DNA from: Micromonospora chalcea
GTDB lineage: Bacteria > Actinomycetota > Actinomycetes > Mycobacteriales > Micromonosporaceae
Direction of reading: 5' to 3'
Length of the DNA: 45,135 nucleotides
NCBI RefSeq assembly: GCF_002926165.1
Contig: NZ_MAGP01000135.1
Span: forward strand, 1-45,135
Shown: one piece after another, positions 38,966 through 45,135 of the stretch
Layout of the letters: every line of letters starts with the position of its first letter
Numbering within the stretch: the first letter of the stretch is position 1
Made by a program: the position numbers and the translations under genes
The notes under the pieces: generated by a model
Seen by the model: only the letters and a program-made list of their open reading frames with translations
What the model was told of the DNA's origin: nothing
Databases searched by the model: none

Positions 38966-39607
38966 TCAGACCTGCGTCAGCGTCGGCAGGTGCCGCTCGA
39001 CCACCGGCAGCACGTCGGCGACGGTGATCGGCCGGCCCAGCTCGGCGGTCAGCGAGGTGACCCCGGCGTCGCGGATGCCGCAGGGCACGATCCGGTCGAA
39101 GAAGCCCAGGTCGCAGTCGCAGTTGACGGAGAAGCCGTGCAGCGTGACGCCGCGGGCCACCCGGATGCCGATGGCGGCCACCTTGCGGGCCGGGCCCCTG
39201 TCGTCCTCCGGCACCCACACGCCGGAGCGCCCCTCGACCCGGCCGGCGGCCAGCCCGAACTCGGCGCACACGTCGATCAGCAGCTGCTCGGTGCGGCGGA
39301 CGTACGCGACCACGTCGACCGGGTCGGGCAGCCGGACGATCGGGTAGCCGACGAGCTGCCCCGGACCGTGCCAGGTGATCTTCCCGCCGCGGTCCACGTC
39401 CACCACCGGGGTGCCGTCCATCGGGCGGTCCCACGGCTCGGTGCGCTTGCCGGCGGTGTAGACGCTGGGGTGCTCCAGCAGCAGCACCGTGTCGCCCTGC
39501 TCGCCGGCCACCACCGCCTCGTGCAGCCGGCGCTGCTCGTCCCAGGCGGCCTGGTAGTCGAGCAGGCCGGCGCGGACGGCGGTCAGCCCGGAAGTCGTCA
39601 CGCTCAC
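38966..39607 (-). CDS. lipB: Octanoyl-[ACP]:protein octanoyltransferase
   Basis: A 213-aa enzyme that moves octanoyl from ACP to lipoyl domains, supplying LipA. It shows LLLEHPSVYTAGKRTEP, the substrate-binding GGKITWHGPGQLVGYPIV, RKVAAIGIRV (catalytic Lys) and HGFSVNCDCDLGFFDRIVPCGI with the catalytic Cys. A -10-like TAGGCT (39614-39619 on plus) is 6 nt before GTG 39607, a leaderless start. lipA lies 2.6 kb further along on the same strand; the AspRS unit is inserted between them, where M. tuberculosis has lipB-lipA adjacent. Confidence 0.97.
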   Translation of the reverse strand: MSVTTSGLTAVRAGLLDYQAAWDEQRRLHEAVVAGEQGDTVLLLEHPSVYTAGKRTEPWDRPMDGTPVVDVDRGGKITWHGPGQLVGYPIVRLPDPVDVVAYVRRTEQLLIDVCAEFGLAAGRVEGRSGVWVPEDDRGPARKVAAIGIRVARGVTLHGFSVNCDCDLGFFDRIVPCGIRDAGVTSLTAELGRPITVADVLPVVERHLPTLTQV

Positions 39608-39677
39608 CCGTCCAGCCTAGTCCCGCCCCCCGGGAACCGGACCCGTGAGCCTCGTCGCCATCGGGCCGAGGTGGCGG

Positions 39678-41489
39678 TCAGTCCGGCACCCGCCACAGCC
39701 AGACGTCCTCCACCCGCTCCGGCTCGCCGAGCAGCGCGGTGGCGGTACGCCGCAGCGCGTCCTCGTCGACGTCGTACTTCGCGCCGTGCACCCGGTCCGG
39801 CAGCACCACCGCCCGCACGCCCCAGTGGCGCAGGTCCGCCCGGGACTCGCGGATGCTGCCGTCGGTGATGATCGGCACCAGCCCGGTCCGGCCGGCCTGG
39901 TCCATCAGTGAGTCGAAGGTGCGCGGCACCGGCCCGATCCGGCCCCGGCCCTCCGGCCCGCCCGGCCCGAGGAAGAACCCGGCCGGGATGCGGAACTCAC
40001 CCTGCCGGTGGGCCAGCGCGTACGCCTGCCAGCGCTGCCCGTCCGGATACACGTCGACGGTCAGCGGCAGCGGGGTCAGCACCCCGTCGGGCGGGACGTA
40101 GCGCTGCCAGGCGCCACTGGTGATGAACGCCGGGATCGGTTCGCGGACGCTGGTCAACAGCGGCGTCGGCGCCAGCGGCAGCAGCGCGGCGACGAACCCG
40201 AGCGCCCAGGCCACGCCGATGGCGCGGCGCCGGGGCGGCCGGGCCCGCAGCGAGTCGATCGCGTACGCCAGCAGCAGGCCGATCACCGGCGCGACGACAA
40301 GGGCCAGCCGGGACGGCAGCGCCGCGTTGATCACCGGCAGGTTGTCCAGCACCCCGAACGGCAGCGTCTGGTCGAAACGGCGGCCGTTCCACTTCACCGT
40401 CGGCCCCCACGACAGCACCGCGAAGACCACCGCGGTCACCCCGAGCGCCGCGAGGGTGGCCCGGAACGCCCGGTCCGCGCGCCACCACAGCAGCGCGAAG
40501 CAGGCCAGGCCGAGCACGAGCAGCGGTACGCCGAAGAACGAGTTCTCCTCCGTCGGGTTGGGCGCCAGCGAGGTGCCCCACCCGGCCCAGCCGGCCAGCG
40601 ACCGGCGCGGGTACGACCCGTACGCGGCGATGTCCTCGGAGTGGATCAGCGGGTCGAAGCCGGTGCCGTGGAACCGCTGCGGCCCGAGGAAGTGCAGCCA
40701 GAGCGGGTACGCCAGCAGCACTCCGGCGACGAGCGCGGTGACTCCGAGTCCGGCCGCCATCCGGGGCAGCGCGGCGCGTACCTCCGGCCACCGGGCCGGG
40801 TGCAGCGCCCAGACGGCGAGGAACACGCCGAGCGCCAGCGCGGTGAAGAACAACCCTTCGGCGGCGATCGAGAACGCGGCCGCCACCAGCAGCCCGAGCA
40901 CGATCCCGCCGGTGACCGCGCGGCCGGGGCGGCGCAGCCGGAACACGCCCCAGATCAGCAGCGGCACCAGCCAGCCGGCGGTCCAGTTCAGGTGCGCGTT
41001 GGCGTGCGACACCATCGCCGGGCAGAAGGCGATGAACAGCGCCCCCACACCGGCGGCCAGCCGGCTGCGCACCAGGTACCGGCTCAGCAGCCAGTACCAG
41101 GCCACCGCGGTGGCGGCGAGGTTGAGCGTGAGGATCACCAGGAACGTCGCGGGCGGCCCGATCAGGTACGTCAGTGGCGCGAAGACCGCCGCGTACACGG
41201 TGATCGAGGTGTTCACCGCGAGGTTCACCCCGTCCGGGACGTTGATCAGCGTGGTGTAGAGCGGGTTCTCCCCGTGGGTGAGCGCGTGCCCGCCGAACGC
41301 CAGCAGCCACTCGAACAGCGCCTGGTCGCTGGAGTTGACGGTGATGGCGCGGCTGTTGGGATCACGCCACATGCCGCTGGTGACCCAGAAGGCCAGGGCC
41401 AGGGCGGCGAGCGTCACCAGCAGGTCGGCCCGCCGGTCACGGACGCGGGTCGTCGACGGCCCGGTGGCCAGGAACGGGGAGGACGGCAC
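39678..41489 (-). CDS. Large polytopic membrane protein (GT-C/YfhO-like)
   Basis: A 603-aa protein with about 12 hydrophobic segments. An extracytoplasmic loop after helix 1 contains ITVNSSDQALFEWLLAFGGH and NPLYTTLINVPDGVNLAVNT; the acidic residue in NSSDQ is in the position of the GT-C catalytic Asp. A soluble C-terminal part (from about residue 475) ends VEDVWLWRVPD. GTG 41489 is 7 nt after TAACGT (41497-41502 on plus), a leaderless start; the longer open frame to 41648 is not family-like. It probably transfers sugars to envelope polymers, but this is inference from topology. Confidence 0.7.
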   Translation of the reverse strand: MPSSPFLATGPSTTRVRDRRADLLVTLAALALAFWVTSGMWRDPNSRAITVNSSDQALFEWLLAFGGHALTHGENPLYTTLINVPDGVNLAVNTSITVYAAVFAPLTYLIGPPATFLVILTLNLAATAVAWYWLLSRYLVRSRLAAGVGALFIAFCPAMVSHANAHLNWTAGWLVPLLIWGVFRLRRPGRAVTGGIVLGLLVAAAFSIAAEGLFFTALALGVFLAVWALHPARWPEVRAALPRMAAGLGVTALVAGVLLAYPLWLHFLGPQRFHGTGFDPLIHSEDIAAYGSYPRRSLAGWAGWGTSLAPNPTEENSFFGVPLLVLGLACFALLWWRADRAFRATLAALGVTAVVFAVLSWGPTVKWNGRRFDQTLPFGVLDNLPVINAALPSRLALVVAPVIGLLLAYAIDSLRARPPRRRAIGVAWALGFVAALLPLAPTPLLTSVREPIPAFITSGAWQRYVPPDGVLTPLPLTVDVYPDGQRWQAYALAHRQGEFRIPAGFFLGPGGPEGRGRIGPVPRTFDSLMDQAGRTGLVPIITDGSIRESRADLRHWGVRAVVLPDRVHGAKYDVDEDALRRTATALLGEPERVEDVWLWRVPD

Positions 41490-41605
41490 GCAGCGGACGT
41501 TACCAACCGGACCTGGGCAGACCGCCCGGACACGAAACTCGCCCGCACACTTCGGCGGTCGTGAATGTGTGAGCGGCGGCCATTCCGGTGTGACGAAACG
41601 CGGCC

Positions 41606-41632
41606 GTAACGTCGCGGCAACCCGGAGGTGAC
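41606..41632. promoter_or_regulatory. In-phase GTAAC/GCAAC/GTGAC boxes (GlnR-like)
   Basis: GTAAC (41606-41610), GCAAC (41617-41621) and GTGAC (41628-41632) are separated by exactly 6 nt each, 31 nt before the esterase start. The layout copies the GlnR boxes at glnA. The last box covers the alternative GTG 41628, which argues against that start. Confidence 0.4.
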
Positions 41633-41663
41633 TCAGTTCACATTCCACGATCGGGAGGTTCCC

Positions 41664-42899
41664 GTGCCCCGCTCCTCATCCCTCAACGTCCGCGTCGCCG
41701 GGGCGGCGGCCGGGGTCGTGCTCGCCGCGGCCACCGCGCTGGTCGCCGCCCTTCCCGCCCAGGCCGCCTCGCTCACCCAGGTCACCGGCTTCGGCTCCAA
41801 CCCCGGAAACCTGACCATGTACGCGTACCGCCCGGACGGCCTGCCGGCCGGCGCGCCCGCCGTGGTGCTGCTGCACGGGTGCGTGCAGAACGCCTCGACC
41901 TACGTCGCCAACTCCGGCTGGCAGAAGTACGCCGACCAGTGGAAGTTCACGCTCATCGCGCCGCAGCAGCCCAGCGGCAACAACGCCAACTCCTGCTTCA
42001 ACTGGTTCGAGACCGGTGACACCGCCCGCGGTCAGGGCGAGGCGCTGTCGATCAAACAGATGGTCGACTACGCCAGGACCACCTACGGCACCGACGGCGC
42101 CCGCGTGTACGTCAGCGGCCTCTCCGCCGGCGGCGCGATGAGCGCGGCCATGCTCGCCGCCTACCCGGACGTCTTCGCCGGCGGCTCGATCATCGCCGGC
42201 ATCCCGTACCGCTGCGCGACCAGCACCGTCACCGCGTTCAGCTGCATGAACCCGGGTGTGGACAAGACCCCGGCCCAGTGGGGCGACCTGGTCCGCGGCG
42301 CGTACGCCGGCTACACCGGCAAGCGGCCCCGGGTGGCGATCTGGCACGGCACCAGCGACACCACTGTGGCGACCGCGAACGCCGCCGAGTCGCGGGACCA
42401 GTGGACGAACGTGCTGGGCCTGTCGACCACCCCGACCAGCACGTCCACGCTGCCGTCCGGCACGAGCCTGGAGGTCTACGGCAACGACCAGGTCCGCCTC
42501 TACCGGGTCTCCGGCATGGGCCACGGCACCCCCGTCGACCCGGGTACCGGCGCGGACCAGTGCGGCACCGCCGGGGCGTACTTCCTGGACACCATCTGTT
42601 CGACGTACCGGGACGCGCTCTTCTTCGGGCTCGGCGGTGGCGGCGCCTCGCCGAGCCCGACCCCGACGGCGACCGCGTCACCCACGCCCACCGCGTCACC
42701 CTCGCCCACGCCATCGCCGACCGGCGCGCCGGTCTGCGTCACCGCCAGCAACTACGCGCACGTGGTGGCCGGGCGGGCCTACCAGTCCGGCGGGTACGCC
42801 TACGCGCTGGGCAGCGGGCAGCGGATGGGCCTCTACAACACCTTCTACACGAGCACGCTCAAGCAGACCGGGCCCGCGTACTGGGTGATCGGCTGCTGA
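41664..42899 (+). CDS. Secreted PHB depolymerase/feruloyl esterase-like protein
   Basis: A 411-aa extracellular esterase. The signal peptide is about residues 1-36 (VAGAAAGVVLAAATALVAAL, then PAQAAS). The alpha/beta-hydrolase domain (about 40-325) has PAVVLLHGCVQNASTY (oxyanion hole), the nucleophile in YVSGLSAGGAMS and the His in SGMGHGTPVD, matching PHB depolymerase and CE1 families. A Pro/Ser/Thr-rich linker (about 332-360) joins a C-terminal module of about 55 residues (CVTASNYAHVVAGRAYQ...) ending in Cys, probably a substrate-binding domain with one disulfide. GTG 41664 follows GGGAGG and gives a proper signal peptide. Confidence 0.9.
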   Translation: MPRSSSLNVRVAGAAAGVVLAAATALVAALPAQAASLTQVTGFGSNPGNLTMYAYRPDGLPAGAPAVVLLHGCVQNASTYVANSGWQKYADQWKFTLIAPQQPSGNNANSCFNWFETGDTARGQGEALSIKQMVDYARTTYGTDGARVYVSGLSAGGAMSAAMLAAYPDVFAGGSIIAGIPYRCATSTVTAFSCMNPGVDKTPAQWGDLVRGAYAGYTGKRPRVAIWHGTSDTTVATANAAESRDQWTNVLGLSTTPTSTSTLPSGTSLEVYGNDQVRLYRVSGMGHGTPVDPGTGADQCGTAGAYFLDTICSTYRDALFFGLGGGGASPSPTPTATASPTPTASPSPTPSPTGAPVCVTASNYAHVVAGRAYQSGGYAYALGSGQRMGLYNTFYTSTLKQTGPAYWVIGC

Positions 42900-42910
42900 A
42901 CGGCCACGCC

Positions 42911-42947
42911 GCGCCGCCCTCGCGGGCTCACTCCGTGAGGGCGGCGC
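42911..42947. terminator. Bidirectional hairpin terminator
   Basis: 11-bp perfect arms (GCGCCGCCCTC / GAGGGCGGCGC) with a 15-nt loop overlap the 3' end of the epimerase gene, between two convergent genes. Confidence 0.6.
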
Positions 42948-43827
42948 GCAGCGCGCCCGGCAGGTCCGGATGCGTCCAGGGAAAGCCGGACTTGTCGAGT
43001 ACGCCCGGCAGCACCCGGGTGCTGGTGAGCGCCTCCTGCGAGAAGCCGCCGAGCACCACCTTCAGCGCCACCGCCGGGATCGGCATGATCGCGGGGCGGT
43101 GCAGCTGACGGGCAAGTTCCCGGGTGAACTCGGCGTTGGTGACCGGCGCCGGGCCGACCACGTTGACCGGGCCCGCCAGGTCGTCGCGGTCGAGCAGGAA
43201 CTTCGCCGCGTTCAGCCAGTCCCGCATCGAGATCCACGGCAGCCACTGCCGCCCGTTGCCCAGCTTGCCGCCGACGCCGAGCCGGAACGGCAGCAGCTGC
43301 GGCTTGAGCAGGCCGCCGTCGCGGTGCAGCGGCAGTCCGGTACGCAGGCGCACCACCCGTACGCCCGCGTCCTCGGCCGGCCGGGTCGCGGCCTCCCACA
43401 CCCGGCAGACGTCGGCGAGGAACCCCTCACCGGCCGGCGCCTCCTCGGTGACCGCGCGGTCACCGGTGTTGCCGTACCAGCCGACCGCCGAGGAGTTCAG
43501 CAGCACCGCGGGCCGGTCCGCGGCGGGCAGACCGGCGATCGTGATGGCGAGCGTGGTGGTGCTGTCCACGCGGCTGGTCCGGATCAGCTTCCGGTACTCG
43601 TCGTTCCAGCGCTTGTCGCCCACCCCGGCCCCGGCCAGGTTCACCACCGCGTCCGCGTCGGCGACGCACTGCGGGTCCAGTTGCGCGGCGGACGGGTTCC
43701 ACTGGCGCTCGGCGGGTGTGCGTGGTGGGCGGCGGACCAGGCGGGTGACCTGGTGGCCGTCCGCGGTGAGGCAGTCGACCAGTCGGGTGCCGAGGAAGCC
43801 GGACACGCCGGCCATGAGGATCCGCAT
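42928..43827 (-). CDS. TIGR01777 family epimerase (YfcH/SulA-like)
   Basis: A 299-aa NAD(P)-binding protein of the extended SDR type. It begins MRILMAGVSGFLGTRLVDCL with a Rossmann glycine motif, contains VNLAGAGVGDKRW and NSSAVGWYGNTGD, and has the DUF1731 tail (PIPAVALKVVLGGFSQEALT). The reaction is unknown. It is the neighbour of lipB in M. tuberculosis (Rv2216, from memory), so it belongs to the conserved block. ATG 43827 or GTG 43833 could be the start. Confidence 0.9.
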   Translation of the reverse strand: MRILMAGVSGFLGTRLVDCLTADGHQVTRLVRRPPRTPAERQWNPSAAQLDPQCVADADAVVNLAGAGVGDKRWNDEYRKLIRTSRVDSTTTLAITIAGLPAADRPAVLLNSSAVGWYGNTGDRAVTEEAPAGEGFLADVCRVWEAATRPAEDAGVRVVRLRTGLPLHRDGGLLKPQLLPFRLGVGGKLGNGRQWLPWISMRDWLNAAKFLLDRDDLAGPVNVVGPAPVTNAEFTRELARQLHRPAIMPIPAVALKVVLGGFSQEALTSTRVLPGVLDKSGFPWTHPDLPGALRAALTE

Positions 43828-43938
43828 GCTCACATCTTCGAGTACGCGGCGCGATTCGGATGCGTGGAGCGAAATCACTCACTCGTCACGCCCACCCGTC
43901 ACGCGCGCTGAACGCGTTGCGTTTTTTTCGAATAGCGA

Positions 43939-43951
43939 TACCCTTGTGGTC
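43939..43951 (+). promoter_or_regulatory. Leaderless promoter of the HTH/PIN module
   Basis: TACCCT (43939-43944) is 7 nt before ATG 43952. A T-tract of 7 (43922-43928) and an AATAGCGATA stretch just upstream form an unusually AT-rich region that may hold the autoregulatory operator. Confidence 0.5.
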
Positions 43952-44422
43952 ATGAGCAGCGCGCTGCGTGAACGTACCGTCCTTCCTCCGGACGACCCGG
44001 CTGAGCTGGCCCGGTTCGTGCACGAACTGCGGAGCGCCAGCGGTCGTGCGCGGGCCAGGCTGGTCGGGCCGGACGGGTCCGAGATCGAGATCCCCGACGA
44101 GTTGTACGGAGTGCTGCGGGACGTGGTGACGGCACTGTCCGAAGGGCTTGCGATCTCCATCGCACCGCACAACACGATGCTGACGACCCAGGAGGCGGCA
44201 GACCTGCTCAACATCTCCCGGCCCACGCTGGTCCGGTTGCTGTCCGAGGGCGAGATGCCGCACACGATGCGCGGCCGTCACCGGCGAGTCATGCTCCGGG
44301 ACGTTCTCGACTACCAGGAGCGGACCCGGCAGGCACGCCGCCGGACGCTCGACCGAATGACCGCCGAAGCCGAGGAAGACGGCCTGTACGACGCGACGGC
44401 CACACCGCGCAGGACGAGATGA
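43952..44422 (+). CDS. Excisionase-like HTH protein, probable antitoxin
   Basis: A 156-aa protein. The N-terminal 70 residues are a helical and beta region (PDDPAELARFVHELRSASGR) resembling antitoxin Phd/RHH-type dimerisation segments only loosely. Residues 74-125 are a MerR/excisionase-type HTH: TMLTTQEAADLLNISRPTLV, then LLSEGEMPHTMRGRHRRV. It is followed 11 nt later by a PIN-domain gene, the arrangement of excisionase-type antitoxins paired with PIN toxins. Expected role: bind and neutralise the toxin and repress the operon. Confidence 0.85.
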   Translation: MSSALRERTVLPPDDPAELARFVHELRSASGRARARLVGPDGSEIEIPDELYGVLRDVVTALSEGLAISIAPHNTMLTTQEAADLLNISRPTLVRLLSEGEMPHTMRGRHRRVMLRDVLDYQERTRQARRRTLDRMTAEAEEDGLYDATATPRRTR

Positions 44423-44433
44423 GCGTGACCTGA

Positions 44434-44982
44434 GTGGCGTTCCCGGCTTTTCTCGACACCTGCGTCCTCTACCCGGCGCATCTCTGCGACACCCTGCTGC
44501 GGCTGGCCGAGGTCGCCGCCTACCGGCCCCTCTGGTCCAGGGACGTCCTTGACGAGCTGCGACGCAACCTGATCGCACGAGGCATCGCGGAGGAGCGGGT
44601 CGACCGCCGGATCGGCCAGATGTCCGAGGCGTTCCCGGACGCCATGGTCAGCGGGTACGAGTCGCTCATCGACGGCATGTCCAACGATCCCAAGGACCGG
44701 CACGTGCTGGCTGCCGCCGTCCGGGCGAACGCGGAAGTGCTGGTCACGTTCAACGTCGGTGATTTTCCCGAGGCGTCGCTCAAGTCCTTCGACATCGTGG
44801 CGATGCACCCGGACGACTTCCTGCTCGACCAGCTGGACCTCTACCCGGGGCAGACACTGGACGTCCTGCACCGCCAGGCGGCCGCCTACCGCAGGGAGCC
44901 GACGACCGTACCGGGTCTGCTCGTACTGCTGGGACGCACCGGCCTGCCCCGGTTCGCCGCGGAGGTCCGCCGGCACCTCTGA
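44434..44982 (+). CDS. PIN domain ribonuclease toxin
   Basis: A 182-aa PIN-fold protein. Acidic residues of the VapC-like active site are visible: Asp in PAFLDTCVLYP, Glu in DVLDELRRNL, Asp in DPKDRHVLAAAV and Asp in VTFNVGDFPE. It is longer than classic VapC (about 130 aa), with an added C-terminal helical region (about 130-182). GTG 44434 begins 11 nt after the antitoxin stop. It probably cleaves RNA when unbound. Confidence 0.88.
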   Translation: MAFPAFLDTCVLYPAHLCDTLLRLAEVAAYRPLWSRDVLDELRRNLIARGIAEERVDRRIGQMSEAFPDAMVSGYESLIDGMSNDPKDRHVLAAAVRANAEVLVTFNVGDFPEASLKSFDIVAMHPDDFLLDQLDLYPGQTLDVLHRQAAAYRREPTTVPGLLVLLGRTGLPRFAAEVRRHL

Positions 44983-45026
44983 GGCGGCCCCCCCGCGGCG
45001 GGACAGAGCGGATGCTCCTATGGATG

Positions 45027-45135
45027 TCAAGGGGTGTTGAGGGCGGTGTAGTCGGCGAGGAGGGCGGTGTGGACCTCGCGGATGATGTAGCGCTTGAGGC
45101 AGCGGATGATCTCTTTCTTGGTGAGGCCTTGTTTG
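45027..45135 (-). mobile_element. 3' end of an IS110-like transposase (partial)
   Basis: On the minus strand a frame open from the window edge encodes KQGLTKKEIIRCLKRYIIRE followed by VHTALLADYTALNTP, ending at TGA (45029-45027). The KKE...RCLKR segment resembles the C-terminus of IS110/IS116/IS902 transposases. Its codons include AAA, CAA and CCT, unlike the neighbours, and it lies just past the toxin gene. Only 36 codons are visible, so the family call is tentative. IS110 elements lack long terminal inverted repeats, and I see none between 44983 and 45027. Confidence 0.6.

Overview
The window is very GC-rich, with almost every codon ending in G or C, frequent GTG starts, many leaderless promoters and 4-bp start/stop overlaps. 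Together with the gene content this points to a filamentous actinobacterium. A Micromonospora-like member of the Micromonosporaceae is my best reading, based on gene content and on the palindromic intergenic repeats, not on a database search. I see no rRNA, tRNA, CRISPR array, prophage or obvious biosynthetic gene cluster.

Layout. 1-5.0 kb: the end of an unidentified gene, a PLP-dependent threonine/serine dehydratase, a coupled pair of Roadblock/LC7 proteins, a PadR regulator with a coupled membrane protein, an M48 metalloprotease with a zinc ribbon, and a 67-aa protein. 5.0-11.0 kb: a Lys/Ala-rich histone H1-like protein, an RNB ribonuclease, F420:NADP reductase (npdG), panB and nadE. 11.0-22.5 kb: glnA2, a DUF350 membrane protein, a WYL regulator with a VOC protein, a Tat-exported M28 peptidase, a small secreted protein, a Vgb-like beta-propeller, an LD-carboxypeptidase, a class I amidotransferase and glnE. 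22.8-27.5 kb: a polytopic membrane protein divergent from two tandem MptB-like GT-C mannosyltransferases. 27.5-30.3 kb: glnA (GSI) behind a GlnR operator, an RDD protein and a DUF4191 protein. 30.5-36.4 kb: a 56-aa ORF, a large LAL-type LuxR regulator, a GT-C-like membrane protein and lipA. 36.5-38.1 kb: a T-box leader followed by a second, archaeal-type aspartyl-tRNA synthetase. 38.5-43.9 kb: a VOC protein, lipB, a membrane protein, a secreted PHB-depolymerase-like esterase and a TIGR01777 epimerase. 43.9-45.1 kb: an excisionase-like HTH/PIN module and the 3' end of an IS110-like transposase.

How the genes fit together. The backbone TIGR01777 - lipB - lipA - DUF4191 - RDD - glnA - glnE - glnA2 - panB has the same order and relative orientations as I recall for Mycobacterium tuberculosis Rv2216-Rv2225. 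It brings together lipoate synthesis, nitrogen assimilation (GSI, its adenylyltransferase, and a second GS lacking the modified tyrosine) and pantothenate synthesis. Lineage-specific genes are inserted between these core genes: envelope glycosyltransferases, regulators, secreted hydrolases and the second AspRS.

The most striking non-coding feature is a complete translational T-box riboswitch upstream of the second AspRS (about 36504-36780). It has an AGTA/GAA specifier loop reading GAC (Asp), a TGGCACC T-box bulge between two helices, and an anti-Shine-Dalgarno strand that can pair either with the T-box stem or with the ribosome-binding site. Other notable sites are four in-phase GlnR half-boxes in front of glnA, about ten leaderless promoters, four long palindromic elements between genes, and a GGGGCC hexanucleotide array.
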